DNA of 64,000 bases from Ophryocystis elektroscirrha. Lineage: Eukaryota; Apicomplexa; Conoidasida; Neogregarinorida; Ophryocystidae. A program made the translations under genes and the position numbers. The DNA lies in NCBI GenBank assembly GCA_030141585.1, contig JAQIFP010000011.1, positions 1-64,000 of the forward strand. Direction: 5' to 3'. Below, piece after piece: positions 11,901 to 24,195 of the stretch. How positions within the stretch are numbered: position 1 is the stretch's first letter; the number at the start of each line of letters is the position of its first letter. The notes under the pieces are model-generated. The model was not told the DNA's origin. It saw only the letters and a list, made by a program, of their open reading frames with translations, and made no database searches.

Positions 11901-13862
11901 CAATATATATACGACGTTTATCATATATGCTGCTTACTTTAAATTATAAAATTCATGTAATATAGATATTTTATATTATTTATTTATCATATTTCAAATA
12001 CGCAGTGAACTATATAATCAAATTGAAATCATTTGTTGAATGCAATAATTAATTACTAACTTTTAATATGTTTTTTGTTTGCATAGCTATTTTTTATTTA
12101 CTTTGCTTTATTTTTTACACTACAGGCTTGGTGGAATCACTACATAACAAAACCCCTTTTGAATAAGCAAAAAACATCAAATGAGGTTCAACCAGTATTT
12201 GGTTTAATTACTGAAATTTTAAAGAGTTTACTTTTACGTAGAAAAAAAACAGATTTGGACATAATGGGCAAAGCAATTGTAGAGCTCCCGCCAAAAGAAG
12301 AAATAATTATTATGTTAAATTTAGTAAGAACTTTTTTTTAAGTCAAATCAGTTAGAGTGAAACTGAGAAAGAATTTTATGATGCTTTATTTCACCGTGCA
12401 TCAACCGAATTTGACGAATTAGTAAAAACAGGTGAAGTGTTGAAAAGATATACCCACGTATTGGAACTATTATTGCGCTTACGTCAAGCTGCTTGCTACC
12501 CTTTACTAGTATTTTCAGGGTAATTTTGATGTATTCACATACGTAGACAGGTTTTCCACAAACATACTAAAATCATTTCCATCCGCTTCAAAATGGATTT
12601 CACGCTTTATAAAATCTCCTTCATACAATGACAATTTAAACTTTGATTTTATGACTCATCAAATGAATCAATTAGCTAATAGTGATTTAACACAAGAATG
12701 TCCAATATGTTTCGAAATTCCGTAATATTTGAATGTGTCTATTATTTTTTTATAGCGATGATCCTATCCTGACACCTTGCGGGCATATTTTATGTCGCCA
12801 CTGTATACTTAAAGCCTTGAAAATGAAAACATCCAAAGATATTAAACCCTCCTATCCCTGTCCCATTTGTCGTTTTTCGCTTGATAAAGACAACATTGTA
12901 GCTCTTCCAGGAGTTAATAAAGTCATGAAAAAAATATTTGATCTACTTATTGATACTGAGACTCAAACCTTTAGATACTCTACAAAATTGAAGAAATTAG
13001 CCGAATTTCTTGAAGACGATATGAAAGTGATATATATATAAGTTTCAACTTAAAACAAATTTATATATACATAGTAAAACATATTTTAAAGCAAATAATG
13101 CTATACGTAAACTATATATATGTTTTACTGTTCAATAAATGAATTAGTTTTGCATAGCGATTTGACTAATTTATCATAAAAAATTTCTAATACGAAGCAT
13201 TTATAGGAAAATTGCCGATCTGTCGTTTTTTCACAATGGACTGTATTTCTCGAAGTTATGGAGAAAATGCTAGACTTTCTTAAAGTAAAACTATCATTTG
13301 CTAGCATATATATAGATTCCGCACAAAACGTTTGACGGAACATTAAACTTAGCTCAGCGAGTGAATGTTTTATCATGGTTTTCAGGATATCAAAAAGGAT
13401 GTGTTTTATTAGTTTCTCTTCGCGCGGGAGGTGTTGGATTAAATCTAACCACTGCTTCACGATGCTATATAATGGATCCATGGTGGAATCCTGCCGTTGA
13501 AGATCAAGCTGTACAAAGATTACATCGTATTGGCCAAATCAAACCAGTCAAAGTATTCAGACTTCTTTGTGAAGTAAGGTTTGAATTAAAATAATTGAGA
13601 GCTTTAATTCATATACTTTACGTGCATACATAAATAATATCATTGAAGAGTAAAAAAAGAAAGTGATTGCTGTATACTTTTAGAAAACTGTCGAAGAACG
13701 GATTTCTACTCTTCAAATGAATAAGAGCTTGGAGGCAGCGTAAATAAGTTTGTCAAAAATTTTTATTATAGAACTGTTCTGGATTCAACAAAACCTACAA
13801 ACACAAGCACTAATAAATTATCCTTGAATGACTTGTGCTCCATTTTTCAAATGTTTGAATAA
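8951..13862 (+). CDS. RAD5: Rad5/HLTF-type SNF2 helicase with inserted RING finger, 15 exons
   Basis: Exons 8951-9079, 9320-9862, 9932-10047, 10083-10435, 10682-10917, 10950-11161, 11495-11843, 12126-12323, 12356-12519, 12551-12721, 12756-13026, 13207-13284, 13316-13573, 13684-13739 and 13772-13862 join with matching phases into 1074 aa. An N-terminal region around [10 protein letters not shown] may be a diverged HIRAN domain. The SNF2 ATPase follows: [11 protein letters not shown], Walker [13 protein letters not shown] box [11 protein letters not shown] and [10 protein letters not shown]3HC4 RING ([19 protein letters not shown]) sits between the helicase lobes, as in Rad5, HLTF and Rad16. 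The second lobe has [11 protein letters not shown] and QRLHRIGQ. This family remodels stalled forks and ubiquitinates PCNA. Rad16-type repair is the main alternative, since the HIRAN call is weak. Confidence 0.9.
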
Positions 13863-14060
13863 AATAATAAAGAATCTAAGAAAATTTTTATTAAAAATTA
13901 TTTTTCTTCACAAAAATACATTTTTTAATGTATCAATTGCTCGAATAATTAAATTTGTATGTACGAGTTAATACAATTTATAATCGAGTTGTCAATCATT
14001 CGAAACGGTAGCCAATTCATTTTAATATTATTTTACAAAATTATTATATATTAAGGCAAA

Positions 14061-15456
14061 ATGCTTTCCAAACTTTTATATACTGCTTCGATTTTGGTTT
14101 TGGCCCAAGCGGGTAATGATATTGAACTTGAAAGTTATTCATATATTAGTAAGTACTAAAATTTTAATCAAAATTTTTCTAGACAATGCTGGTGAAGCTG
14201 ACATGTTTTCGGGTCCAAGATTAGTAAGAATCCCGTTTACTCAACCAGCTTTAATTGATGGTGCATTAAAAAATTTAGAACAAATGCAATCTTCATTATT
14301 GTCGAATTCAAGAAGCTCTTTAGAACCAACTTTTTCTAGACCTTTTTCACAAGGCATCCAGTTACTCCAGACGCTTTCACCCTTTTCCCTTGATGACTTT
14401 TTCCGATGTAAAAATGTGCTACCAAAACCTTCTGAAGAAAGTGATTATGATTATGGACTGAATCAAGTTTATACCTCTACCTCAACAAGCAGCCCTTCAT
14501 TTTTTGGTATGAACAACTCTTCTGTACTTGGCCGATTAGCAGCTCCATTTACAGCACCATTAACAGCTTTAACTAATCGTGTCACTTCACCTTTATTCAA
14601 TCAAATTCTTGATATTTTACAACCACGAAGTGCGCAGGAAGTGCCCTCGGGATTAATGAATTCAATATCTATGTTAATGCTACAAAACGAGCAAAATCGT
14701 TGCAGACGATTAGCAAACTCTCCTGCAATGAAATTACAGAAAGGCGTTAACTTTATATCTGAAAGTATGAGTGACGTTTTACAATCTGGATTTGAAATGC
14801 CTATCAACTTATTGAGCAGCATGCTAGACACACAATCAAGTTCTTTCCAGGAATTTATGAACTCAATAAGAAAAGAAGCAATTAACCGTTTGAATTCTGA
14901 ATCAATGGATTTATCCGAGATTCTGTACGAAATTGAAACACAAGGAGAAAAAGTCATTTCAAATGGTCAAAACGTCTTGTCAACAATAATAGATGGTACA
15001 ACAAACACAATAATTGATACTGTTGATGATGTTACTGAAACCGTATTGGATTCATTAGATGCTCAGCCATCTCTATTTGCGTGGTTAGTTCGCTCTGTAC
15101 AAGATGCAGCCAATCCATTGTTGAGAGGAATACCAAACCCAGGAGAAATGCCACCCACATCTAATATAATGCAAATGGCTATCGCTCCATTTCAATTAGG
15201 CCAAGACATTTCAAGCTTAAGTCGAGTATATCCCCCTTTAAATAGATTATTACAATATATAAATCAACCAGCAGCTGCTCCAGCTTTCCTCACATTAAGA
15301 AGTTTACTTGACGAAATAACTGAAACCGGAACTATTTCCGGGGCAGATCGTTTCCCATTGTTATTCTCTCCCTTCGCTGATTTTGTTTCACCATTAAACT
15401 TTCAATTGGGAATCAGTAACGCTGTGTTGCAATATTTAGATATGCTTTTTTCTTAA
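14061..15456 (+). CDS. Secreted protein of unknown family, 453 aa
   Basis: Exons 14061-14148 and 14183-15456, joined across a 34-nt intron, give 453 aa. The first exon is a clear signal peptide (MLSKLLYTASILVLAQAG). The mature protein is rich in Leu, Ser, Pro, Asn and Gln, has only two cysteines and no membrane span. It has stretches of amphipathic helix (for example the Ile/Thr/Val/Asp-rich part near residues 305-330) and Pro-rich loops. I recognise no domain. It precedes a membrane-anchored kelch/EGF gene on the same strand, 104 bp away, but nothing shows that they work together. It could be a secretory-organelle or cell-surface protein of the organism. Confidence 0.75.
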
Positions 15457-15560
15457 AACTATAACTTTTTAATGCTTTATTTTTTTCAAACTTTCAATAT
15501 TAAGCTATAAATTGTAATAATTACTATAGTTGAAGTCGGGTGTTGAAAAATTTACAAACT

Positions 15561-18500
15561 ATGGAAGATTGTGTTTTATATTCCTCAGTTCAATTGGGAA
15601 ACGAAGTTTTTCGATTTGGTGGATATAAAATAGTAATTCCTTCTGCAACAAGTTCATTATTATGATCTTCAGGCCACAAACGAGTATTGTCAAGGGTTAT
15701 GGAAATCTTCCGATGGCTTGAGTTGGAATGAAGTCATAACAGAAGGCCGTAAACATCAAAATATATGAATAATTTACTTAGGACGCCCTGAAAAACGCAA
15801 AGGAGCTGCAGCAATTGCAGTTAAGCTTCAATTTGTGTATACTATTCATATAGATAAATAATAAATTTTTTGTATTATTTGGAGGTGCAAATGATCTGGG
15901 TAAGCATACGTAAACTAAATCTGTTGTGAAATTGGTAATATAAGGTTATATAGCCGCTTTTAAATAAGCTAGGATATTTTCACAGATTTCGGCAAATAAA
16001 ATAAGATACAATTAAATATAAAATTATATATATGTTATTTGTGTTTGTGTTGAAATCCATAATGTGCTAATCTTTGAATAAAATTTTTAGTTCATTTAAA
16101 TGATCTTCATTTATACTCTTCTGCAAATAAAAGATGGTATAAAGGATTATCAACGTCGTTAAATACACCTAAACCTCGTGCGTATCACACTCTTTTTTCT
16201 GATGGTACTCGAACAAAAAAAAATATTCGTGTATAGGGAAGGGTAAGATATTTATGTTTGGAGGGGAAAATAAGAACGAGGAATTATTGAATGATATATG
16301 GGTAATTGATTTACTGAATGAATCAATTTACACCTTTAAAGACGGTGAGCACAATAATTAATCAAAACCTTTATAGAGTTTCCGTTTGAATACAAAAAAA
16401 CTCAAAGTACTCCTATAGAAATTATGGGAAAAAAAGGCGCTACTGCAACAGTGGTCAAAAATTATGTATATTTATATGGACTGGATGCACGGAAAAATGC
16501 TACAGGTTATTGCATGAAAACCTAAATTTATTATTTATAGAATGTGGTATGTATATTTCTCCAATGCCTGCAAGTATTGAAGATGGTTTTACTTGGTCTA
16601 CCATAGACTCAAAGTGTCCACCAATTAGGTTTGGACATTCGGCTTTACGCTTGAATACGGATATACTATACACAGGTTGGTTTAAAATATATTCCAACAA
16701 TATTAATTGATTGAATCCCACACACTTCTATTATAAACAATTGATTTTGACATTTAGGCGGCTGCTCTCAGGAAGAAAAACCGTTTCAATGTTACAAGTA
16801 ACAAAAAAAATTGCTCTAAAATATGTTTTCAGTGATTCGTTCAATTTTGATACAAGTCTAATGATATATATGTTTATATAATATCAGTTTCCAAAACTTG
16901 GTCATCTGTAAAGTTTGATAATAATTTTACATCTCGAATGAACCATGGAATATTTGTGAAGAACAACATAATTCATGTGCTTCCAGGAAACCAACTAGAA
17001 ATAAATACAATACCTGACGTTTCTTCATTTAGATCAGTGAAAACGTGCTCAGAGTATTGCGATAATTCTGTTGGAAATTGCAGTGAAAATGTAACTATAT
17101 AATAATTTATAAGATACTAATAATATTGAAGCATAAATTTTAACCTTATTAGTAGTTTTAGTTTAAATAAAATCTTATTTTCAATATTATTTTATTATAA
17201 AAAACTAAATAAAGACGTGTTACATATCAGACTATAATTATTTTCTTATATATAGTTTATGCTTATTAAATTTATTATTGTCCTGTTGTTATCACAGGAT
17301 GTCTGTGTCTGCAATTATAATAAGTTTGGCGTGGATTGTCAAACTGATCAATTTTGGGGTCATAGTGACAAGGTACTTGAATGCAACAACCACGGAAAAT
17401 TAAACAAACTTGGAGTGTGCGAATGTTATGAAGGTTTTATGGGGGCAACTTGTAACGAGGGCCAAAACATTTGTAAAAATAATTGTTCTAATAATGGAGT
17501 GTGCAATAATCAGTCAAAATGCGAGTGCTATAAAAGTAAAACTTATTCCCTGAAATAAGTTTAGCAAACAGATTATTATGGCGAAGATTGCTCACAATTT
17601 TTGAAATGCCCTTCTTTGTGTTGTAATCACGGATTATGCCTATCAAACGGACAATGCCAATGTGAAGCAGAGTATTTTGGTGATTCCTGCTCCATTCCAC
17701 TTACAGCTGTATATTTGCACATCATTACTGCATTTTAGATTACTCAAGTGAAGCGAGAGATTGATTTATTAGGGTAAGTTGAGTATTTGTGTCTAAATCA
17801 TTTTTAGAAAGAAATTACAAAGCTTTTCCGAAAACATAGCGAAAATTAATGTAGCTAACTTTACACGTCATAGATAAACTTTAGAATACAAATAATTCAT
17901 TAATTCAGTTAATAACAAATGTTGAAGAAAAACGTAAATCCTTCAACCAATCACTGAACAATAATGAAATAGCTGTAATATTATGCAGAATTTCTTATTC
18001 TTATTTTGTAGAAATTGTATTTCACTCATAATGAATGCCAAATAGCTCCAAAAATACCTAAATTTGAGATGATTGGTACATATATGTTATATTGGCAATA
18101 AATATCAATATACAGTGGACGAATTGAAAAAATCAGTAATAAAGAACAATAGTGAAGCTGGCAAGTTTGGAACTCAGACAGGTTTGACTTCACAAGAGCA
18201 AGTAAGACTTTGAATATTTACTATTCGATTATTGTAAAAAATACATTTTACTGTATATTCTGTAGATAATTGTGCTTAAAAAATACATTATTCAAATTTT
18301 TTGCTTAATATTGTATGCATTACATCAAATGCAAACAACACTATAGACTAATTAAATTTCTTAACCAAGAATATCCTAAAATAAAGCGGTCAGTATATTT
18401 ACAGTATCTGAAATAGAAAGAGAAGTTTACATTAAAAATAGCATAAATACAAATAAAAAGTATAAGCTAAAAATCTTTTTGTTTTTATTGAGACATACTA

Positions 18501-19097
18501 TTTCGTGGTATATGCAGTACAAAAATAATACACTGTTATAAATTCAAAAAAAATTATGTATGTTGATTATAATAAATGTGTATAATATATTGAAATTATG
18601 ATTAAGCTTAACAAAAACTTGATAAACAATAAACTATATATATTAATTTTTATATAATCCTTAGTATATTGTATATTTTTCGACGCAAAATAAATAGATA
18701 CGATGAAATATCATCAAGCAATCACAATTATTTCTTTAGATTAAAACAAGAGCTCTTATGAATCGACAATTTGAATCAACTAAGGACAATAATCAACCTG
18801 AGTTTCTGGAACTGCCTGAAACGATTAGATTTCAGCAAACAGCAGATTACAGAACCAATGAGCAAATGTTATTGGAAAAAAACATTCGAAAAACAATTGA
18901 AAAACCAACGTTTCTGATCAATAATGTTATTTATGTGATGCTGGGATTATTATTTCTAGGTTCGTTTTTGCAAAAAACCTACTGTACTCTTTTTATCAGG
19001 CATTTTAATCAAGTATAGCTTATTTTTTATAAGAAGAAACCGTTTGCGAAATAGCGCATCTGCCGCTGAAGAAAGACTTATACAGAATGATCAATAA
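15561..19097 (+). CDS. Kelch-repeat, EGF-like, transmembrane protein, 20 exons
   Basis: Twenty exons (first 15561-15632, last 19000-19097) join with consistent phases into about 669 aa. Several kelch blades come first, visible as FRFGGYK, FVLFGGAND, IFMFGGENKNEELLNDIW, VYLYGL and a Cys-Ser blade (TGGCSQEEKPF). EGF-like modules follow at about residues 334-455, with CECYEGFMGATC, CSNNGVC, CECYKNYYGEDC and CQCEAEYFGDSC. Then a charged, coiled-coil-prone stalk, one transmembrane span (NVIYVMLGLLFLGILI) and a basic tail of about 30 residues. The order predicts a type I surface or endomembrane protein. No signal peptide is visible at the first ATG, so a leader exon may lie upstream. I know no exact homologue; attractin and MEGF8 combine similar domains in another architecture. 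Confidence 0.8.
15835..15853 (+). other. 19-nt spliceosomal intron in the kelch gene
   Basis: GTGTATACTATTCATATAG lies between AAGCTTCAATTT and ATAAATAATAAATTT. Without removal the frame stops; with removal it reads into the kelch blade FVLFGGAND, and phases upstream and downstream agree. Confidence 0.8.
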
Positions 19098-19109
19098 TAA
19101 CATTACTTT

Positions 19110-21146
19110 TTAATTAAATTTTGTGCTTGCTTTCAAACAAGAAAATGAAAGTGGTATTTTTCTACGCACAGCAACTCTATTTTTTGATACAATTCCATGA
19201 TTATTCATAGGAAATTTTTTAACTAAAGCTTTAATCTCTTCAAAAGTTACAGTGCGCTGCATAACATCTAATGTCAATTTAACAATGAAAAAAAATATAC
19301 TTTGGAGGATTAATAAAGTAGTTTCGTATTCACTGTTTATTAAGAACTCTATTATAATTGAAAATCAATAAATATTTAATTTACTTTCATTTAGATAAAG
19401 AACCCATAAAATAGTCTGAAATATAATACTAATGCCTCCTACGAATAACTGGTCCCAAATCATATAAAGGCTTTGACGAGGCAAGTCAGCAGATAATAAA
19501 GTCATTATCCACCTTAATGCATAGCTGACTGAATATACACCAAGCTTTTTGAAGTGGTATCCGATTTTCGGTAAAAACAGTAAAATTAAATTATCCAGAG
19601 TTGTGCAATAATGCTGTGTATGAAAATATATTAATTTTCGAATAGTAGATAGTAAATTATTATTAATGAATTAGATCAAATTTATTACAAATCGGAATAA
19701 TGTACGTTTTCAGTAATAGTAATGTACTAATTACTGAAAACTGTAATAATATTTATATAAATTTTATATGTGCACTTTATAGGTATTCTAGCATAAAATC
19801 TAAATATATACATATATATATATATATACTTATATTAATAATTTTCGTAATTTATATATATATATAATAGTGTGAAGATTCAAGTTAAGAATGTATAACT
19901 TACATGTGTCATACTTAAAGACACGTTAAATAACCCAGAAATGCTAGTTCTCTTTAGTAAAGAACTTAAACATTTTAGAGATAACTGCTTGCTATTTTGT
20001 TAAATAAAGATATTACAATTTCATCCCCAAGAAAAAAGTCAAGAAAAATGCCTGCAACATAATTCATTCCTTGACAGTAGCCAGTTTTGATTCCAACTTT
20101 CTCATATAGTGCGATATAGAGTAATATGCGGTATAAGCTCAGTTGTCTGTATTTAAAAGAATTTATTTACTCTGTATATTAGGATATATATATACTTTAC
20201 ATATACATCGTTTCTTACCCTGCGCTCCACGCATTATTTTCTTTAGAAAATATATTCCACTGGGGAAATGTCCTTTCTGACAAATGCGTAATAAGTCTAA
20301 AGCACATATTGGTTTTTCTACTTTGAAGTAAACACATATTTATATTATATACCAACATCTTTTCGAATTAACCGTTCATAGAATATATTAGGGTGATTAT
20401 GAAGGCTTTTAATTTTAACATTTGACGGTAAATCAATAGCATTGTTTAAATCAGTCAAATTTGTTGGTTCAAAATCAGAGGGTTTTGAAGCTGCAACAGA
20501 CTTGTATAATTTTTCATCCAAGTAATTACATTCCCCTGCAATAATTTCAATTTATAATAAATCCTTAATAAATTGATAGAAATGGACTGCAAATTACGGC
20601 ACAATAAACAATTCAGCATATGGACAATAATTATATACGTAACTTTACGTATATTAATATATATAGACTAATTAATTATTAATTATATTTTATAAAATAA
20701 TGAATTACAGACGTATATCTATTAAGTTATGAAGTATAACTTCAAATAATAGAAACTATGCAATAACCTATTAAAGAATATGTCCATAAAGCTTTTCTTT
20801 GAAAACTTGAGACTGGTCTAAGTATTTTCTTTCTTCTGTCTAAGTCGCGTCGATTATATGAAACGTCGAATACTTTGTTCGTTCAAATTAAAAAAAAACT
20901 TTAAATTAGATGGAGTATAGAATTCAGCCCACCTATTAAAATTATACATATGGAAAATAATTTACCATAACTTGCAAATACAGATGGCTGATTTTAAAGA
21001 TTCTATATCTAGAAATCTCAGTAAAGGAGTGTTTAATACAATTAATGAACCTAGCCTGATTATGTGGTAGTATTCGATATTTAGTTACGATCGAGAACAA
21101 TTTCCATCAGATAATATTCGATAAATTTCTCCATATTTTGATACAT
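19110..21146 (-). CDS. TBC-domain Rab GTPase-activating protein with F-box-like N-terminus
   Basis: A multi-exon gene of about 380 aa, read from ATG 21146 to TAA 19110. The N-terminal part resembles an F-box (SLIVLNTPLLRFLDIESLKS then AICICKLWW). The C-terminal two thirds are a TBC domain: LDLLRIC corresponds to the arginine-finger motif (IxxDxxR), GYCQGMNYVAG carries the glutamine finger, and SLYMIWDQLFVGG is the late helix. TBC domains accelerate GTP hydrolysis by Rab proteins in membrane traffic. Introns include very short ones of 20 nt (20241-20260) and 22 nt; both restore the TBC sequence. The F-box part would link it to SCF ubiquitin ligases, but that call rests on about 40 residues. 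The gene ends 12 bp from the convergent kelch gene. Confidence 0.8.
20241..20260 (-). other. 20-nt spliceosomal intron in the TBC gene
   Basis: On the minus strand GTGGAATATATTTTCTAAAG. Reading through it stays open but puts the next exon out of phase. Removing it joins CQKGHFPKNNAWSAG to QLSLYRILLYIALY, the TBC pattern, in phase. Confidence 0.75.
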
Positions 21147-21660
21147 CGTATCTAATACTCATTTAGGCACACAGCATCGCACTTTAACACATTTTCATTT
21201 GTAAACTAATCTAAATCCTAAACGCACTTATTATCTAAATATAATAAATATGGTTTTTATTATTTAGCTCGCGCCCCTTATACATTTATAATATGTATGC
21301 TTAAAAAAGTATTTATGAAAGCTAATAATTATCTATTATCACTATATAGACTGCTTATATTAGGCCTGTCAAGGGTTTATATGTATATATACTAGTTCAG
21401 ATAATTGATTACATAAATAAATAATACATAAACATATATAATAAAGATTTATATATACAAGAGCATTCGTAATTAAAATAAAGTTAGTTAAAAACCCAAT
21501 CTTTTTGCACATAAAATTAAATAAAAATATGCGTCATAAAAATTGTACTCTGTAAATAAAAATTAAACTCTTCATGCTAAGTGCTAGCGTGAAGAAAATT
21601 AAAATTTGATACCTAATATATACATAAATTAAAATAGGGGTACTAGAATTAAAATGCATT
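21147..21660. other. Intergenic, AT-rich, nothing seen
   Basis: About 510 bp between two genes on the minus strand. It should hold the promoter of the F-box/TBC gene and the 3' end of the CCCH gene. No coding frame or RNA gene was recognised. Confidence 0.5.
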
Positions 21661-22309
21661 TCAATAATTAATGAACATATGCGGTACTAAATATATATAG
21701 CACGGACTAGGAGAAGGAGTTGCGTTAGAACTTTCACAGTAAGAAACGGCTTGAATTAGTGGATATACAGGCACATAACAATTGTATTCTTCCAAGAAAG
21801 GGTTTTCTATGTAAGCTTGAACTTTAACATCATTAATTTCCGTCATATTAGACACACTAGTGGTCGTAGTAAGGGTGTTAGATAATTCTATATTCAAGTC
21901 ATTGACTTTTTGCTCTGTATCGACTAGTGTTGGAAGAACTCTACTTCGGCCAGGGATATTGGTGGAATATGAAAAATGATTAGAAGAAGATGAATTCAAT
22001 GAATGGGAAGAATATGAGGATTTATTAGAGTCAAGTAGCTGGTTAATGAGCGTTTTAAATGATTCATTTTTTGCAGGTGAAGATTGTGTTGTAATATTGG
22101 GTTTTTTCGTTAAATTTCTTGGTCCGTGAGCGTAGTTACACTCAAATGGGCGCAAATTGCATTGACCTTGTTTCCATCTCTCGCAAATTTTTGTTTTCCG
22201 CAAGTTAGGTTTTTCTTGCAATTCAGATGCTGAGTGTGCAAAAACACAAAATTCCCCACGATTGCATTTATTTTGTTGAAAAAAATGACATAATTTTGTT
22301 TTAAAGCAT
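21661..22309 (-). CDS. Tandem CCCH zinc-finger protein (5' exon not found)
   Basis: The exon 22309-21661 encodes two adjacent CCCH fingers. The first reads C-x7-C-x5-C-x3-H (CHFFQQNKCNRGEFC then VFAH) and the second C-x7-C-x6-C-x3-H (CERWKQGQCNLRPFEC then NYAH). Each is preceded by a KTKLC or KTKIC lead-in typical of RNA-binding CCCH proteins. A Ser/Asn-rich, disordered C-terminal part of about 150 residues ends MFINY. The exon starts right after a pyrimidine-rich acceptor (22310-22325 on the minus strand) in phase 2 and has no in-frame ATG before the first finger, so a short 5' exon with the start is missing. Such proteins usually bind AU-rich or other mRNA elements and regulate stability or translation. 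Confidence 0.75.
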
Positions 22310-22329
22310 CTGTGTAAAAAAAAAAAATA

Positions 22330-24195
22330 ATTAATTGAAATTACTTAATTATAAATTTTATATTCGAATGGTTGAGTAAAAATTAAAAAAAACTCTAATA
22401 AATATGTACATAATGGTTTTACGTGTTTGTACATATTTATATATAGATTTAAATTTTTTGAGATTTGTTCGTAAGTTTATATATATTTTGTCGTAAGTAA
22501 ATTAATATGTTTTTTACAAATAATAAAATATTATACATAATTACATATACCTACATAATTAGATATTATTAAATATATGTATATAAAAATAATTATTTAA
22601 ATTACACATAGCTAAATATTATTTTACAATTACCTGAAAAATATAAGGCAAGAAATATGTTTGATTATTGTATATATACATAATTAGTATGATGTATAAG
22701 TATACACTGTTTATTTATATTTTGTAATTAAAGTTATTCATATCATTAAATTGGGTATTCATATATAAAATATGCTGCATGTTTTTTGAACAAACATGTT
22801 ACTGCATGTAATTGAACTCTGGCAAATTCTATAATGAAATTTCTTGTACATGTTAACCGATTTATACATTAATGTGTACTATATACGGTTATATATTAGT
22901 AAATAAGATATATATATATATATATATATATTAAGTTTTATTTTTTTGATTAATATAGCACCATGAAGACATAGTGTAAATGTGTACTAAGTAACTAGTA
23001 AAAGTAAGAATATATAGCTTTAAATTACATAAGAATAAATGTTTATATACAGTTATCTATTGATCAATATTTTTTTACTTCAACTTTGTGGGAAGATCAT
23101 AGTGTTTATAAGCGTTACTTCTAGCCCGATTAGTATTACATAAATATTTTACGTTACTTTTACTTTTTAGCTCCACTATAGACTGTCTTCGTTCTTGAAA
23201 TGACATTAGAAAACTTATCTTATCAGGCCCTCATCAAATTATTCTATACTAAACTACATGCTATCAGGTATATTTAAGTTCGTAAGCAATTTCATGAATA
23301 AAATATTATTTTGAATAAGTTGTATTATTAATTATTCTTATTAATTTTTTCACTCGTGTCATGAGTGTATATTATTAAATCTTTTTATACAATGACATAT
23401 TAATGTAAACATATTTTTGATAAATTAATATGTCTTGAAAATATACATATACGTATTTGTACGCATAAATACATACAAGTATGTATAAATTTATTATTAT
23501 AGATAAATATTACGATTATTATGCATGTCATGTTTCATTCAAGATTCATAATTATGTTTTTTCCTTTTTTATAACTATATTTATCGTATAAGACACTTAT
23601 AATCATATCAAACTTTCCATCTAATAATAAATGTTTATACAATTATAGCTATGTCTTTATTTTGAAGAACAGACGTGCACAATTTTCACCTTTTATTTTT
23701 TTTCAAATTTCTTCATATAGAACTTACACTTTAATATACATATATATTACACCATTTTCTGTCACAACTTCCTATACACTCACATAAATTTATATTTATT
23801 TTTTATATAAATATCTAAACTTGTAGTATGAGGTTTGAGACAGATTAGTATTTTGTTTTGCTTACAAAAACAGTAAATTATTGTTTTTAGTTTTACATTT
23901 TTTTTTTATTAATTTCCTTTTTTATTGTTCTTCACATAAATTTAATAGATCACTACTTTTATAAATAAATTTCAACAACTATACCGCAAAATTAACGTTT
24001 TTTATAATATTATGCATGATTTAATTTTCAAAACTCAATCATAAATTAATTATATGCTTTACCAATAAAATTTTCACGTAAAGTAAAAATTTTTTGTGTA
24101 AAAATGTATTTATAAATTTTTGTGTGTTTTTTTTTCAAATATACATACATAAAAATATATGTAGGAGTAAAAATTTGTAATTAAATATTATTAAA
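22330..24195. other. Long AT-rich intergenic region
   Basis: About 1.9 kb with no convincing gene. It may hold the missing first exon of the CCCH gene. A less AT-rich island at about 23080-23290 contains a short open frame on the plus strand (ATG at 23200, 23 codons to a GT) but no partner exon was found. The rest is TA microsatellite and homopolymer sequence. Confidence 0.5.

Noticed and set aside
13125..13481. 118-residue minus-strand frame
   Set aside because: It is antisense to helicase exons that carry the conserved motifs V and VI.
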